From Clostridia bacterium (lineage in GTDB: Bacteria; Bacillota_A; Clostridia; Oscillospirales; CAG-272), in NCBI GenBank assembly GCA_017626655.1, contig JAGAIH010000495.1, positions 1 to 10,799 on the forward strand: 10,799 bases of DNA, read 5' to 3'. Below the pieces are notes generated by a model, which was not told where the DNA came from, made no database searches, and saw only the letters and a program-made list of their open reading frames with translations. Position numbers and translations under genes: made by a program. This document shows positions 1 through 5,893 of this stretch, one piece after another (the stretch's first letter is position 1; each line of letters starts with the position of its first letter).

Positions 1-306
1 CCCATTGCGGTCAATATCTTCCCCTCGGGGGACGGCTATGACCCCGAGGGCATCCCGGCGGGCCGCGTCCCCTTCATGACCCTGTCGCAGGATTCCCCCA
101 TCACCCTCACCGCCCTCAAGCGGACCGAGGATGGCACCGACTGGCTGGTGCGCCTCTTCAACCCCACCGCCGCCGAGGCCTCGGTCACGGTGAAGTGCCC
201 CTCCCTCGACATCTGCGAGACCCTGACCCTCGACGTATACGAGGCCGATACCTACCGTGTCCGCGACGGCAAGCTCCTCCCCTGCCGCATGGACGAAAAG
301 CTTTGA
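1..306 (+). CDS. C-terminal end of a probable GH38-type glycoside hydrolase (5' end outside window)
   Basis: An open frame runs from the first base to a TGA at 304-306, giving 101 codons of a protein whose start is upstream of the window. The visible tail has a beta-sandwich look. The stretch around ALKRTEDG followed by LVRLFNPT resembles the end of family 38 alpha-mannosidases, where a conserved 'LKR/KKAEDGDG-ILRLYNPT' segment precedes a final beta-rich domain. The usual closing 'EI-T' segment is not evident; the protein instead ends LLPCRMDEKL. No catalytic residue is in view, so the assignment rests on the C-terminal domain alone. If correct, it would cleave alpha-mannosides or a related sugar linkage. 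Codon use is strongly C-ending like the neighbours. It is followed directly by an intrinsic terminator, so it is transcriptionally separate from murD. Another carbohydrate-active family with a similar C-terminal sandwich is possible. Confidence 0.5.
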   Translation, partial: PIAVNIFPSGDGYDPEGIPAGRVPFMTLSQDSPITLTALKRTEDGTDWLVRLFNPTAAEASVTVKCPSLDICETLTLDVYEADTYRVRDGKLLPCRMDEKL

Positions 307-312
307 TTCCAT

Positions 313-351
313 CATCCCCCATCCCCTGCCTCGGCGGGGGATGTTTTTTTT
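313..351 (+). terminator. Intrinsic terminator after the GH38-like gene
   Basis: A hairpin pairs CATCCCC (320-326) with GGGGATG (337-343). An inner T-G wobble and two GC pairs close a CTCG tetraloop at 330-333. Eight T residues follow at 344-351. An alternative pairing uses CATCCCCC at 313-320 with 336-343. It lies seven bases after the stop codon, the expected place to end the upstream transcript. Confidence 0.9.
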
Positions 352-404
352 GCCCGCGGAATGTAAAAAAATCGTTTCCCGAAGGAAAAGTTTCGTAATA
401 CCAC

Positions 405-433
405 TTGCATATTTCCTCAAAATGTAATATAAT
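405..433 (+). promoter_or_regulatory. Sigma-A-like promoter for murD
   Basis: TTGCAT (405-410) and a perfect TATAAT (428-433) are separated by 17 bases, the optimal spacing for a vegetative sigma factor. The surrounding sequence is sharply AT-rich compared with the genes. Transcription would start near 440, about 37 bases before the TTG start codon. Because the -35 box begins at 405, any reading of murD that starts at the in-frame TTG at 405 would begin inside the promoter and can be dismissed. Confidence 0.85.
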
Positions 434-463
434 AAAAAGGTGTATAAGGAAAAGTCTTGCCGT

Positions 464-479
464 AGGAGGTGTTCGGTTG
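464..479 (+). promoter_or_regulatory. Ribosome binding site that fixes a TTG start for murD
   Basis: AGGAGGT at 464-470 is an almost perfect Shine-Dalgarno sequence. It sits six bases before TTG at 477-479, which is in frame with murD. No ATG or GTG lies at a suitable distance, so the rare TTG codon is the likely initiator. Confidence 0.85.
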
Positions 480-1976
480 AAGCGTCATATACTTTTGGAT
501 ATCATCAAGGAGAGAGACTGCGCCGTTCTGGGCTATGGGATCTCCAACCGACCTCTGGTGGAGTGGCTGACCGCCCATGGCGCAAAAAGCGTCACGGTGC
601 GTGATCGCCGTTCCCCCGAGGACATGGAAAAGAGCGGGGACACCGCCCGCCTGAGGGCCCTCGGCGCGCGCCTTGTTTGCGGTGAAGGCTACCTCAAGGA
701 CCTGACCGAGGGGATCATCTTCCGCTCCCCCGGCATCCGCCCCCACCTGCCCGAGATTCAGTCCGCCGTAGAGGCGGGAGCCGTCCTCTCCTCCGAGATG
801 GAGCTGTTCCTGGCCCTCACCGAGGCGAAGGTCATCGCCATCTCCGGCTCGGACGGTAAGACCACCACCACAACCCTCACCTCCCTCATCCTGGAGGAGG
901 CCTGCAAACGGAAGGGTACGGGCAAGGTCTACCTGGGCGGCAACCTGGGCACCCCCCTTCTTCCCTTCGTAGAGGACATGACCCCCGACGACTTCGCCGT
1001 GGTGGAGCTGTCCAGCTTCCAGCTCATGACCATGGGCGAAGGGGCGGGCGTGACCCGCGGGGCCTTGACCAACATCACCCCCAACCACCTCAACTGGCAC
1101 ACCGACATGGCCGAATATATTTCCGCCAAAACCCACCTCTTGGGCGGTGAGATCCCCCCCGAGGCCGCCGTCTTGAACGTGCGGGACGAAAATACCCGCC
1201 GTATCGGTGAGGACTTGACTATCCCCGTGACCTGGTTTACGGGCGAAACGGATCTGCCCCAAGGCTACCTCCCCGATAAGGTGGATCGCAAGCGAGGCGA
1301 CACCGCTGTCTATGAGCGGCAGGGAACCGTCGTCTTCGTCACCCCTCATGAGGGGAGCGTGACCGAGACTCCTGTATTGGATATTGCCCGCATCCGCATC
1401 CCCGGACGGCATAATGTGGAGAACTTCATGACCGCCATCGCCCTGACCTATGGCTACGCCTCCCCCGCCGACGTGGAGGCCGTGGCCGACTCCTTCCTCG
1501 GTGTCCCCCACCGCCTGGAGCTGGTGCGGGAGATCCCCCGTGAGGGCGGCGCCATCCGCTTCTACAACAGCTCCATCGACTCCTCCCCCACCCGCACCCT
1601 GGCGGCTCTCTCGGCCATGACCGAGATGAATGCCCGCGAGGGACGCAGGGCCCCCGCCGTCATCTGCGGCGGACAGGATAAGCACATCCCCTTCGCCCCC
1701 CTGGCCGAGGGCCTCTGCCGCTACGCCTCCCGCGTCATTATCACGGGTGAGGCAAGGGATCAGATCCTGACTGCCCTGCGCGATTGCCCCGATTTCGATC
1801 CCGCAAGGCTCCCCGTCACGGTCATCCCCGACTACCGCGAGGCTATGAGGACCGCCTGCGAGACCGCCTCCGACGGCGATACAATCCTCCTCTCCCCCGC
1901 CTGTACCAGCTTCGACGCCTTCAAGAACTTTGAGGAGCGGGGCGAGGTGTTCCGTGCGTTGGTCAAGAGCCTGTAA
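477..1976 (+). CDS. murD: UDP-N-acetylmuramoyl-L-alanine--D-glutamate ligase
   Basis: This cytosolic Mur ligase adds D-glutamate to UDP-MurNAc-L-alanine using ATP, an early step of peptidoglycan precursor synthesis. From the TTG at 477 it encodes 499 residues, somewhat longer than the roughly 450 usual for MurD. An N-terminal nucleotide-sugar-binding domain carries GYGIS (19-23), FRSPGI (82-87) and SSEMELF (105-111). The central ATPase domain has the P-loop GSDGKTT (124-130), GGNLGTPLL (154-162), VELSSFQL with the magnesium-binding Glu177, NITPNHLNWH (199-208), and YISAK with Lys218 at the usual carbamylated-lysine position. HNVENF (312-317) leads to the C-terminal domain with NSSIDSSPTRT (364-374), CGGQDKH (397-403) and SPACTSFDAFKNFEERG (473-489). 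It has its own promoter and no cell-wall neighbours, so it lies outside a standard dcw cluster. The M42 gene starts 61 bases downstream without a clear terminator and may be co-transcribed. All key motifs are intact. Confidence 0.96.
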   Translation: MKRHILLDIIKERDCAVLGYGISNRPLVEWLTAHGAKSVTVRDRRSPEDMEKSGDTARLRALGARLVCGEGYLKDLTEGIIFRSPGIRPHLPEIQSAVEAGAVLSSEMELFLALTEAKVIAISGSDGKTTTTTLTSLILEEACKRKGTGKVYLGGNLGTPLLPFVEDMTPDDFAVVELSSFQLMTMGEGAGVTRGALTNITPNHLNWHTDMAEYISAKTHLLGGEIPPEAAVLNVRDENTRRIGEDLTIPVTWFTGETDLPQGYLPDKVDRKRGDTAVYERQGTVVFVTPHEGSVTETPVLDIARIRIPGRHNVENFMTAIALTYGYASPADVEAVADSFLGVPHRLELVREIPREGGAIRFYNSSIDSSPTRTLAALSAMTEMNAREGRRAPAVICGGQDKHIPFAPLAEGLCRYASRVIITGEARDQILTALRDCPDFDPARLPVTVIPDYREAMRTACETASDGDTILLSPACTSFDAFKNFEERGEVFRALVKSL

Positions 1977-2037
1977 GGGATCGACGGCCGACCGTAATCA
2001 AGAAAACAAACAGAATCACAATAGAAAGGACACACAC

Positions 2038-3081
2038 ATGACACTCAAGGAACTCATCGTCTCCATCTCCGGCATCATGTCGGTCAGCGGAAACGAGCGC
2101 AAGAACCGTGAAGCCCTGCAAAAGCTCATCGGCGGTGCCTTTGACGAGTACCGTACCGATGCCCTGGGCAATCACCTCTTCATTAAGAAGTGCGGCCGCA
2201 AGAACGCTCCCGTCATCCTGGTGGATACCCACTTCGACGAGATCGGCATGATGGTCACCGGCATCAAGGAGGGTGGCTTCGTCACCGTCACCAACATCGG
2301 CGGCGTGGACACCCGCATCCTCCCCGCGTCCGAGGTCATCATCTACGGTAAGGAGCCCATCCACGGCGTCTTCGCCGCCAAGGCCCCCCACCTCTCCACC
2401 GCCGCCGACATGGAAAAGCTCACCCCCCTCTCGGAGATGCTCATCGACACGGGCTACCCCAAGGAGGAGCTGGAGGAGCTCTGCCCCCTGGGCACCCCCG
2501 TAGGCTTCAAGCCCATCTACGCCGACCTTCTGAACGAGTGCCTGGCGGGCAAGGCCTTCGACGATAAGGCCTGCGGCGCCTGCGCCGTCTTCGGCATCGA
2601 TGCCGTCCAGCGCAAGGATCTGGCGGGTGATATCTACTTCCTCTTCTCGGCCTTCGAGGAGACCGGCATGACCGGCGCCCGTGTGGCGGGCTTCGGCATT
2701 CGTCCCGACTACGCTCTGGTGCTGGATGTGACCCACGCCTCGGTCCCCGAGGCCAAGGACCGCTACCTCCCCGAGTTCGGCTCGGGCGTGGCTATCGCCG
2801 CCTCCCCCGTTACCAACCGCAGACTGACCCGCCTGGTCACCGACCTGTGCCGCAACGGCAACGTCCCCTTCACGGTGGACGCCTGCCCCGGCAGCACCGG
2901 CACCAACGCCAACGTCCTGGGCATCGCCGCCGACGGCATTCCCACCGCCCTGTGCAGTCTGCCCCTGAAGTCCATGCACACCTGCTGCGAGGTGCTGTCC
3001 ATGGAGGATGCCCGCGCCCTGGCTCGGGTGGTATCCCTGTTCATCAAGTCTAAAGAGATCGCGGAGGTGTTTGGAAAATGA
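2038..3081 (+). CDS. M42-family metalloaminopeptidase (first of three paralogues)
   Basis: The 347-residue product begins at ATG 2038, preceded by AGAAAGGA (2023-2030) seven bases upstream. The earlier in-frame start lies inside murD and has no ribosome site. M42 enzymes are cytosolic, two-metal aminopeptidases that usually form dodecameric TET shells and trim short peptides. Visible ligands are THFDEIG (His65, Asp67), FDDKACG (Asp175/176), FEETG (Glu207/208, catalytic and metal-binding), VLDVTHA (Asp230) and KSMHT (His314). It differs from the next two proteins: EETG replaces EEVG, MHT replaces YIHS, and the usual GTDA-type segment reads GTNAN (288-292). It therefore belongs to a different M42 subgroup from its neighbours and may have another specificity. 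Its stop overlaps the next start (ATGA), indicating translational coupling. An endoglucanase-type name sometimes given to M42 proteins is not supported here. Confidence 0.9.
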   Translation: MTLKELIVSISGIMSVSGNERKNREALQKLIGGAFDEYRTDALGNHLFIKKCGRKNAPVILVDTHFDEIGMMVTGIKEGGFVTVTNIGGVDTRILPASEVIIYGKEPIHGVFAAKAPHLSTAADMEKLTPLSEMLIDTGYPKEELEELCPLGTPVGFKPIYADLLNECLAGKAFDDKACGACAVFGIDAVQRKDLAGDIYFLFSAFEETGMTGARVAGFGIRPDYALVLDVTHASVPEAKDRYLPEFGSGVAIAASPVTNRRLTRLVTDLCRNGNVPFTVDACPGSTGTNANVLGIAADGIPTALCSLPLKSMHTCCEVLSMEDARALARVVSLFIKSKEIAEVFGK

Positions 3082-4154
3082 GATATGTCGGTATTGATCT
3101 GCTTCGCGAGCTGACCCTCTGCTTCGGCCCCTCGGGCTGTGAGGATGCTGTCCGCTCCTTCATCATTGACCAGATCAAGGGTGACTGCGACAGCTACACC
3201 GTGGACAAGGCGGGCAACCTCATCGCCGTCATCCGCGGCCGCGGTCTGGACTACGATAAGAAGGCCCCCCGCCGCCTCATGCTCTCGGCCCATATGGACG
3301 AGGTAGGCTTTATGGTCACCGCCATCACCGAGGAGGGCTACCTCAAGTTCGGCACTGTGGGCGGTATCGACCCAAGAGTCATGTGCGGCCGCCACGTCCT
3401 GGTGGGCGACGACAAGCGCCGGATCCACGGTGTCATCGCCTCCAAGGCCATCCATCTCCAGACTCCCGAGGAGCGCACCAAGGCCACTCCCGTCAAGAAT
3501 ATGTACATCGACATCGGCGCCAAGGACGCCGAGGACGCGAAGAAGTACGTTTCGGTGGGCGACTACGCCGTGTTCGATTCGGAGTTCGTCACCTTCGGCA
3601 AGGATAACGGCCGCATCAAGGCCAAGGCCTTGGACGACCGTGCGGGCTGTGCCGCCCTCATCGAGGTCATGCGGGATCTCCGCCGCGCCCCCTGCGATAT
3701 GCCCTTCGACGTCTGCTTCGCCTTCACCACCTGTGAGGAGGTAGGGATTTCGGGCGCCAACGTGGCCGCCTTTGAGATCGCCCCCGACAACGCCATCATT
3801 CTGGAGGCCACCGCCGTCAACGACCTCCCCGGCGCGGGACGGAGCTTCGTCTCCACCCAGGGCGAGGGCGGTACCCTGTCCCTCTGCGACCGCGGCACGG
3901 TCTACGACATGGGCTTCATCGACTTCGCCCGTCAGACCGCCGAGCAGAACGGCCTGAAGTGCCAGCTCAAGCAGGCCTTCACGGGCGGTACCGACGCCGC
4001 CCACATCCAGAGGAGCCTCGCGGGCGTCCGCGTCCTGGGCCTCTCGCTCCCCACCCGCTACATCCACAGCGCCTCCAACGTGGCCCTCTACGAGGACTTC
4101 GAGCAGACCTGGAAGCTGGTGGTGGCTATGATCCGCAACTGGAAGCTGGATTGA
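3078..4154 (+). CDS. M42-family metalloaminopeptidase (second paralogue)
   Basis: The 358-residue product starts at ATG 3078 inside the stop of the preceding gene. GGAGGT (3063-3068) lies nine bases upstream. All M42 metal-site motifs are present: SAHMDEVG (His72, Asp74), LDDRAGC (Asp186/187), CEEVG (Glu220/221), ILEATAV with Glu243 where the first and third paralogues have Asp, and RYIHS (His330). GGTDAAHI (303-310) matches the usual family segment. An inner region around GVIASKAIHLQTPEERTKA (118-136) corresponds to the oligomerisation (PDZ-like/dimerisation) domain inserted in M42 catalytic folds. The protein should be a cytosolic aminopeptidase acting on short peptides. The four-base overlap with the upstream paralogue makes co-expression nearly certain and allows the two subunits to assemble together. 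A 336-base hairpin-rich gap follows before the third paralogue. Confidence 0.93.
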   Translation: MRYVGIDLLRELTLCFGPSGCEDAVRSFIIDQIKGDCDSYTVDKAGNLIAVIRGRGLDYDKKAPRRLMLSAHMDEVGFMVTAITEEGYLKFGTVGGIDPRVMCGRHVLVGDDKRRIHGVIASKAIHLQTPEERTKATPVKNMYIDIGAKDAEDAKKYVSVGDYAVFDSEFVTFGKDNGRIKAKALDDRAGCAALIEVMRDLRRAPCDMPFDVCFAFTTCEEVGISGANVAAFEIAPDNAIILEATAVNDLPGAGRSFVSTQGEGGTLSLCDRGTVYDMGFIDFARQTAEQNGLKCQLKQAFTGGTDAAHIQRSLAGVRVLGLSLPTRYIHSASNVALYEDFEQTWKLVVAMIRNWKLD

Positions 4155-4163
4155 TGGTCATGA

Positions 4164-4250
4164 GGGAACGGCCTCCGGCGGCTTATGAACCTCGCACTGC
4201 ATGCAGTGCATGAAAAAAGGTTCTAAGAACTCCAAAAAACTTTCAAAAAA
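4164..4250 (+). repeat. Hairpin repeat, copy A
   Basis: The segment begins GGGAACG-GCCTCCGGCG. An outer stem follows, CTTA-(T)-GAACCT (4182-4192) paired with AGGTTC-TAAG (4218-4227), with a single bulged T. Inside it is a perfect 16-base palindrome, GCACTGCATGCAGTGC (4194-4209). It ends with an A-rich tail around ACTCCAAAAAACTTTC (4229-4244). The start, the GAACCT/AGGTTC arms and the ACTCCAAA-ACTTT tail recur in the gap at 5494-5566. There is no T-run after the hairpin on either strand, so a simple intrinsic terminator is unlikely. The sequence looks like a dispersed intergenic repeat or a structured RNA element. The boundaries are estimated from the comparison of the two copies. Confidence 0.65.
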
Positions 4251-4275
4251 TTTCCTATATGCCAAGGGAAACCGA

Positions 4276-4295
4276 CACCAAGAGCCATCTTGGTG
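4276..4295. repeat. Perfect 8-bp inverted repeat with 4-base loop
   Basis: CACCAAGA (4276-4283) and TCTTGGTG (4288-4295) pair perfectly around the loop GCCA. There is no adjacent T-run. It could be part of the same structured intergenic element or a separate short hairpin; no function is evident. Confidence 0.6.
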
Positions 4296-4332
4296 AGCCA
4301 CATGGGGCCCCTGTCTCGCTACGGCTCGGTCA

Positions 4333-4377
4333 CACCGCGGCTCTGCCCGCCACCGGCGGCCATTCACTACCGCGGTG
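4333..4377. repeat. Nested GC-rich hairpin
   Basis: CACCGCGG (4333-4340) pairs perfectly with CCGCGGTG (4370-4377). The 29-base interior holds a second stem, CCGCC (4347-4351) with GGCGG (4355-4359) around a three-base loop. The nested structure is flanked by two copies of TCGCTAC (4316-4322 and 4383-4389). GC-rich sequence forms such pairings easily by chance, but two perfect nested stems directly after two other hairpins suggest a structured element. Confidence 0.5.
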
Positions 4378-4490
4378 CCGCTTCGCTACCCATTGCGCTA
4401 TTTTGGGGAACGTCTTCCACCTAAACAGGGCGATAAACCCAAATATGAGATCCCGCCGAGTACAACTATGAATATACGGAGGAAAAATAT

Positions 4491-5492
4491 ATGCTCAACC
4501 TGATGAAAACTCTCACCGCCACCTGCGGTATTTCCGGCCGTGAAAAGGCCATTTCGGACAAGCTTTTGACCCTGGTCGCCCCTCTGGCCGATAAGTGCGG
4601 GAGCGACGCCATGGGCAACCTCATCGCCGTCAAGTACGGCACCGCCCCCGAGGCCGACCGCAAGAAGGTCATGCTCTGCGCCCACATGGACGAGATCGGC
4701 TTCCTCGTGACCTACATCGAGGACAGCGGCTTCATCCGCGTCAATCCCATCGGCGGTATCAACTGGGTCGCCGCCGCCTTCACCGAGGTGACCTTCGGTA
4801 GCGGTCTGAAGGGTATCCTCGTCCCCGAGACGGGCACCGCCCCCGCCGATCTGAAGGCCGAGAAGTGCTACATCGACATCGGCGCCAAGGATAAGAAGGA
4901 GGCCGAGCGCAAGGTCAAGATCGGTGACTACTGCGCCCTCTCGGGCGGTATCACCCGCCTCCTGGGCCGCCGCATCGCGGGCAGACCCCTGGACGACCGC
5001 ATCGGCTGTGCCGTGCTCATCAAGATCGCCGAGGCTCTGAAGGAGACCCCCGTGGCCGATGACGTGTACCTCGTCTTCTCGGTCCAGGAGGAGGTAGGTG
5101 TCCGCGGCGCCAAGACCGCCACCTTCGGCATCACCCCCGATATCGGCATCGCCTACGACGTCACCGGTACCGGCGACAGCGCGGGCGCCAAGCCCATGGC
5201 CTGCTCGGTGGGCGGGGGCGCGGCCATCAAACTGAAGGATAGCTCTGTCATCTGCGACTATGAGCTGACCCAGGAGCTCGCCGCCGTTTCCAAGGAGAAC
5301 GACATCAAGCACCAGTTCGAGATCCTCGCCGCCGGCGGTACCGATACCTCCGCCATGCAGATGAGCGGCGCGGGTGTCAAGGCCGCCGCCCTCTCCATCC
5401 CCACCCGCTACATCCACTCGGGCGTGGAGATGCTGGATCTCAACGACGCCGAGGCCTGCGTGGAGCTGACCGTGGCGTGGCTGAGAAAGTAA
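4491..5492 (+). CDS. M42-family metalloaminopeptidase (third paralogue)
   Basis: The 333-residue product starts at ATG 4491, eight bases after ACGGAGG (4476-4482). Intact M42 motifs are CAHMDEIG (His65, Asp67), LDDRIGC (Asp168/169), QEEVG (Glu200/201), AYDVTGTGD (Asp223) and RYIHSGVEM (His309). GGTDTSAMQ (282-290) is also present. It is clearly related to the second paralogue (shared IDIGAKD segment, PTRYIHS, DDR-GCA-LI) but diverged from it. The inserted oligomerisation domain spans roughly residues 85-150. The enzyme should be a cytosolic TET-type aminopeptidase. A hairpin-rich gap separates it from the upstream pair, so it may have its own expression control. A related hairpin repeat follows directly after its stop. 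Co-assembly with the neighbouring M42 proteins is an inference. Confidence 0.94.
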   Translation: MLNLMKTLTATCGISGREKAISDKLLTLVAPLADKCGSDAMGNLIAVKYGTAPEADRKKVMLCAHMDEIGFLVTYIEDSGFIRVNPIGGINWVAAAFTEVTFGSGLKGILVPETGTAPADLKAEKCYIDIGAKDKKEAERKVKIGDYCALSGGITRLLGRRIAGRPLDDRIGCAVLIKIAEALKETPVADDVYLVFSVQEEVGVRGAKTATFGITPDIGIAYDVTGTGDSAGAKPMACSVGGGAAIKLKDSSVICDYELTQELAAVSKENDIKHQFEILAAGGTDTSAMQMSGAGVKAAALSIPTRYIHSGVEMLDLNDAEACVELTVAWLRK

Positions 5493-5493
5493 G

Positions 5494-5566
5494 GGGAACG
5501 TGCCTTCGGCGACCAGAACCTTTCTTAAAAGAAAGGTTCTGGACTCCAAAGAACTTTACAAAAAGT
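5494..5566 (+). repeat. Hairpin repeat, copy B
   Basis: The element begins two bases after the stop of the third M42 gene with GGGAACG-TGCCTTCGGCG. A perfect 14-bp inverted repeat follows: CCAGAACCTTTCTT (5513-5526) and AAGAAAGGTTCTGG (5529-5542), separated by AA. The tail is ACTCCAAAGAACTTTAC (5543-5559). Start, GAACCT/AGGTTC core and tail match copy A at 4164-4250, while the hairpin tip is shorter. No T-run follows, so it is not a standard terminator, although so strong a hairpin may still protect the upstream mRNA's 3' end or slow RNA polymerase. Confidence 0.7.
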
Positions 5567-5588
5567 CATCTTAATAGGAGAAACAAAC

Positions 5589-5861
5589 ATGAAACGTGCA
5601 TTGAGAATCCTTCTTTGCATTGTTGCCGCCTTTGCCTTGCTGTACCTGATCGGCTTTGGCTGGCTCATGTCGCATATGGAGAACGAATCGCAGATGGTGT
5701 GGCTGTTTCTCGGCACGTCGCTTCTATTTGCTACGGTCTTCGTCCTGCTGTGGGAGCTGTACCTGCACAGCAAGCAAGAAGCTCGGGAGCTGTCCGAGCG
5801 TGTTGACGAGCTGGAGGCAGAGATCAGACGACTGAAAAAGCAGGAAGAATCCCAAGAATAA
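5589..5861 (+). CDS. Small two-helix membrane protein with coiled-coil tail
   Basis: This 90-residue protein starts at ATG 5589, eight bases after AGGAG (5576-5580). A positively charged start (MKRALR) leads into a first membrane helix at about residues 5-27. A short acidic loop (SHMENESQ) is followed by a second helix at about 36-58. The charged tail at 62-86 (ARELSERVDELEAEIRRLKKQ) has heptad leucine/valine spacing typical of a coiled coil. Both ends would face the cytoplasm. The topology resembles LapA-domain proteins, but I see no diagnostic residues and do not assign it. Codon use is more mixed (more TTG, CTG, TTT) than in the peptidase genes. It lies 32 bases before the M28 gene and is probably co-transcribed with it. 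Function unknown. Confidence 0.8.
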   Translation: MKRALRILLCIVAAFALLYLIGFGWLMSHMENESQMVWLFLGTSLLFATVFVLLWELYLHSKQEARELSERVDELEAEIRRLKKQEESQE

Positions 5862-5893
5862 CCCACAAATCTGTTCACAATAAGGAGCCTCCC

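Larger units (their letters stand above)
4155..4490. other. 336-base intergenic region with hairpins and no convincing gene
   Basis: The gap between the second and third M42 genes holds, in order, a hairpin repeat (4164-4250), a GC-rich part with two further inverted repeats (4276-4295 and 4333-4377), and an AT-richer leader (about 4400-4490). The leader ends in ACGGAGG (4476-4482), eight bases before ATG 4491. Short open frames cross it on both strands but have no ribosome site and no family resemblance, so none is called. The heptamer GGGAACG occurs at 4164-4170 and again at 4406-4412, framing the hairpin-rich part. It also begins the related repeat at 5494. I could not identify a clear promoter for the third M42 gene here. 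Confidence 0.7.

Noticed and set aside
417..1685. Long open frame on the minus strand opposite murD
   Set aside because: It is a codon-bias shadow: the GC-rich third positions of murD remove stops from the opposite strand. Its product is glycine-, alanine- and histidine-rich, matches no family and has no ribosome site. The same holds for the long minus-strand frames opposite the M42, M28, PLP and lipoprotein genes.
2038..3081. Annotation of an M42 protein as an endoglucanase
   Set aside because: Some M42 proteins carry a historical cellulase label, but the full set of two-metal peptidase ligands is present and no glycosidase motif is seen.
4158..4367. 69-codon minus-strand open frame in the same gap
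   Set aside because: It runs straight through repeat copy A and the hairpins, with no ribosome site and no family resemblance.
4259..4471. 70-codon open frame in the intergenic gap
   Set aside because: It starts without a Shine-Dalgarno sequence, overlaps several hairpins, has unbiased codon use and shows no domain. The gap is better read as non-coding structured sequence.
5513..5542. Possible intrinsic terminator after the third M42 gene
   Set aside because: The 14-bp hairpin is strong but is followed by ACTCCAAAG rather than a T-run on the + strand, and shared flanking blocks with copy A show it is part of a repeat.
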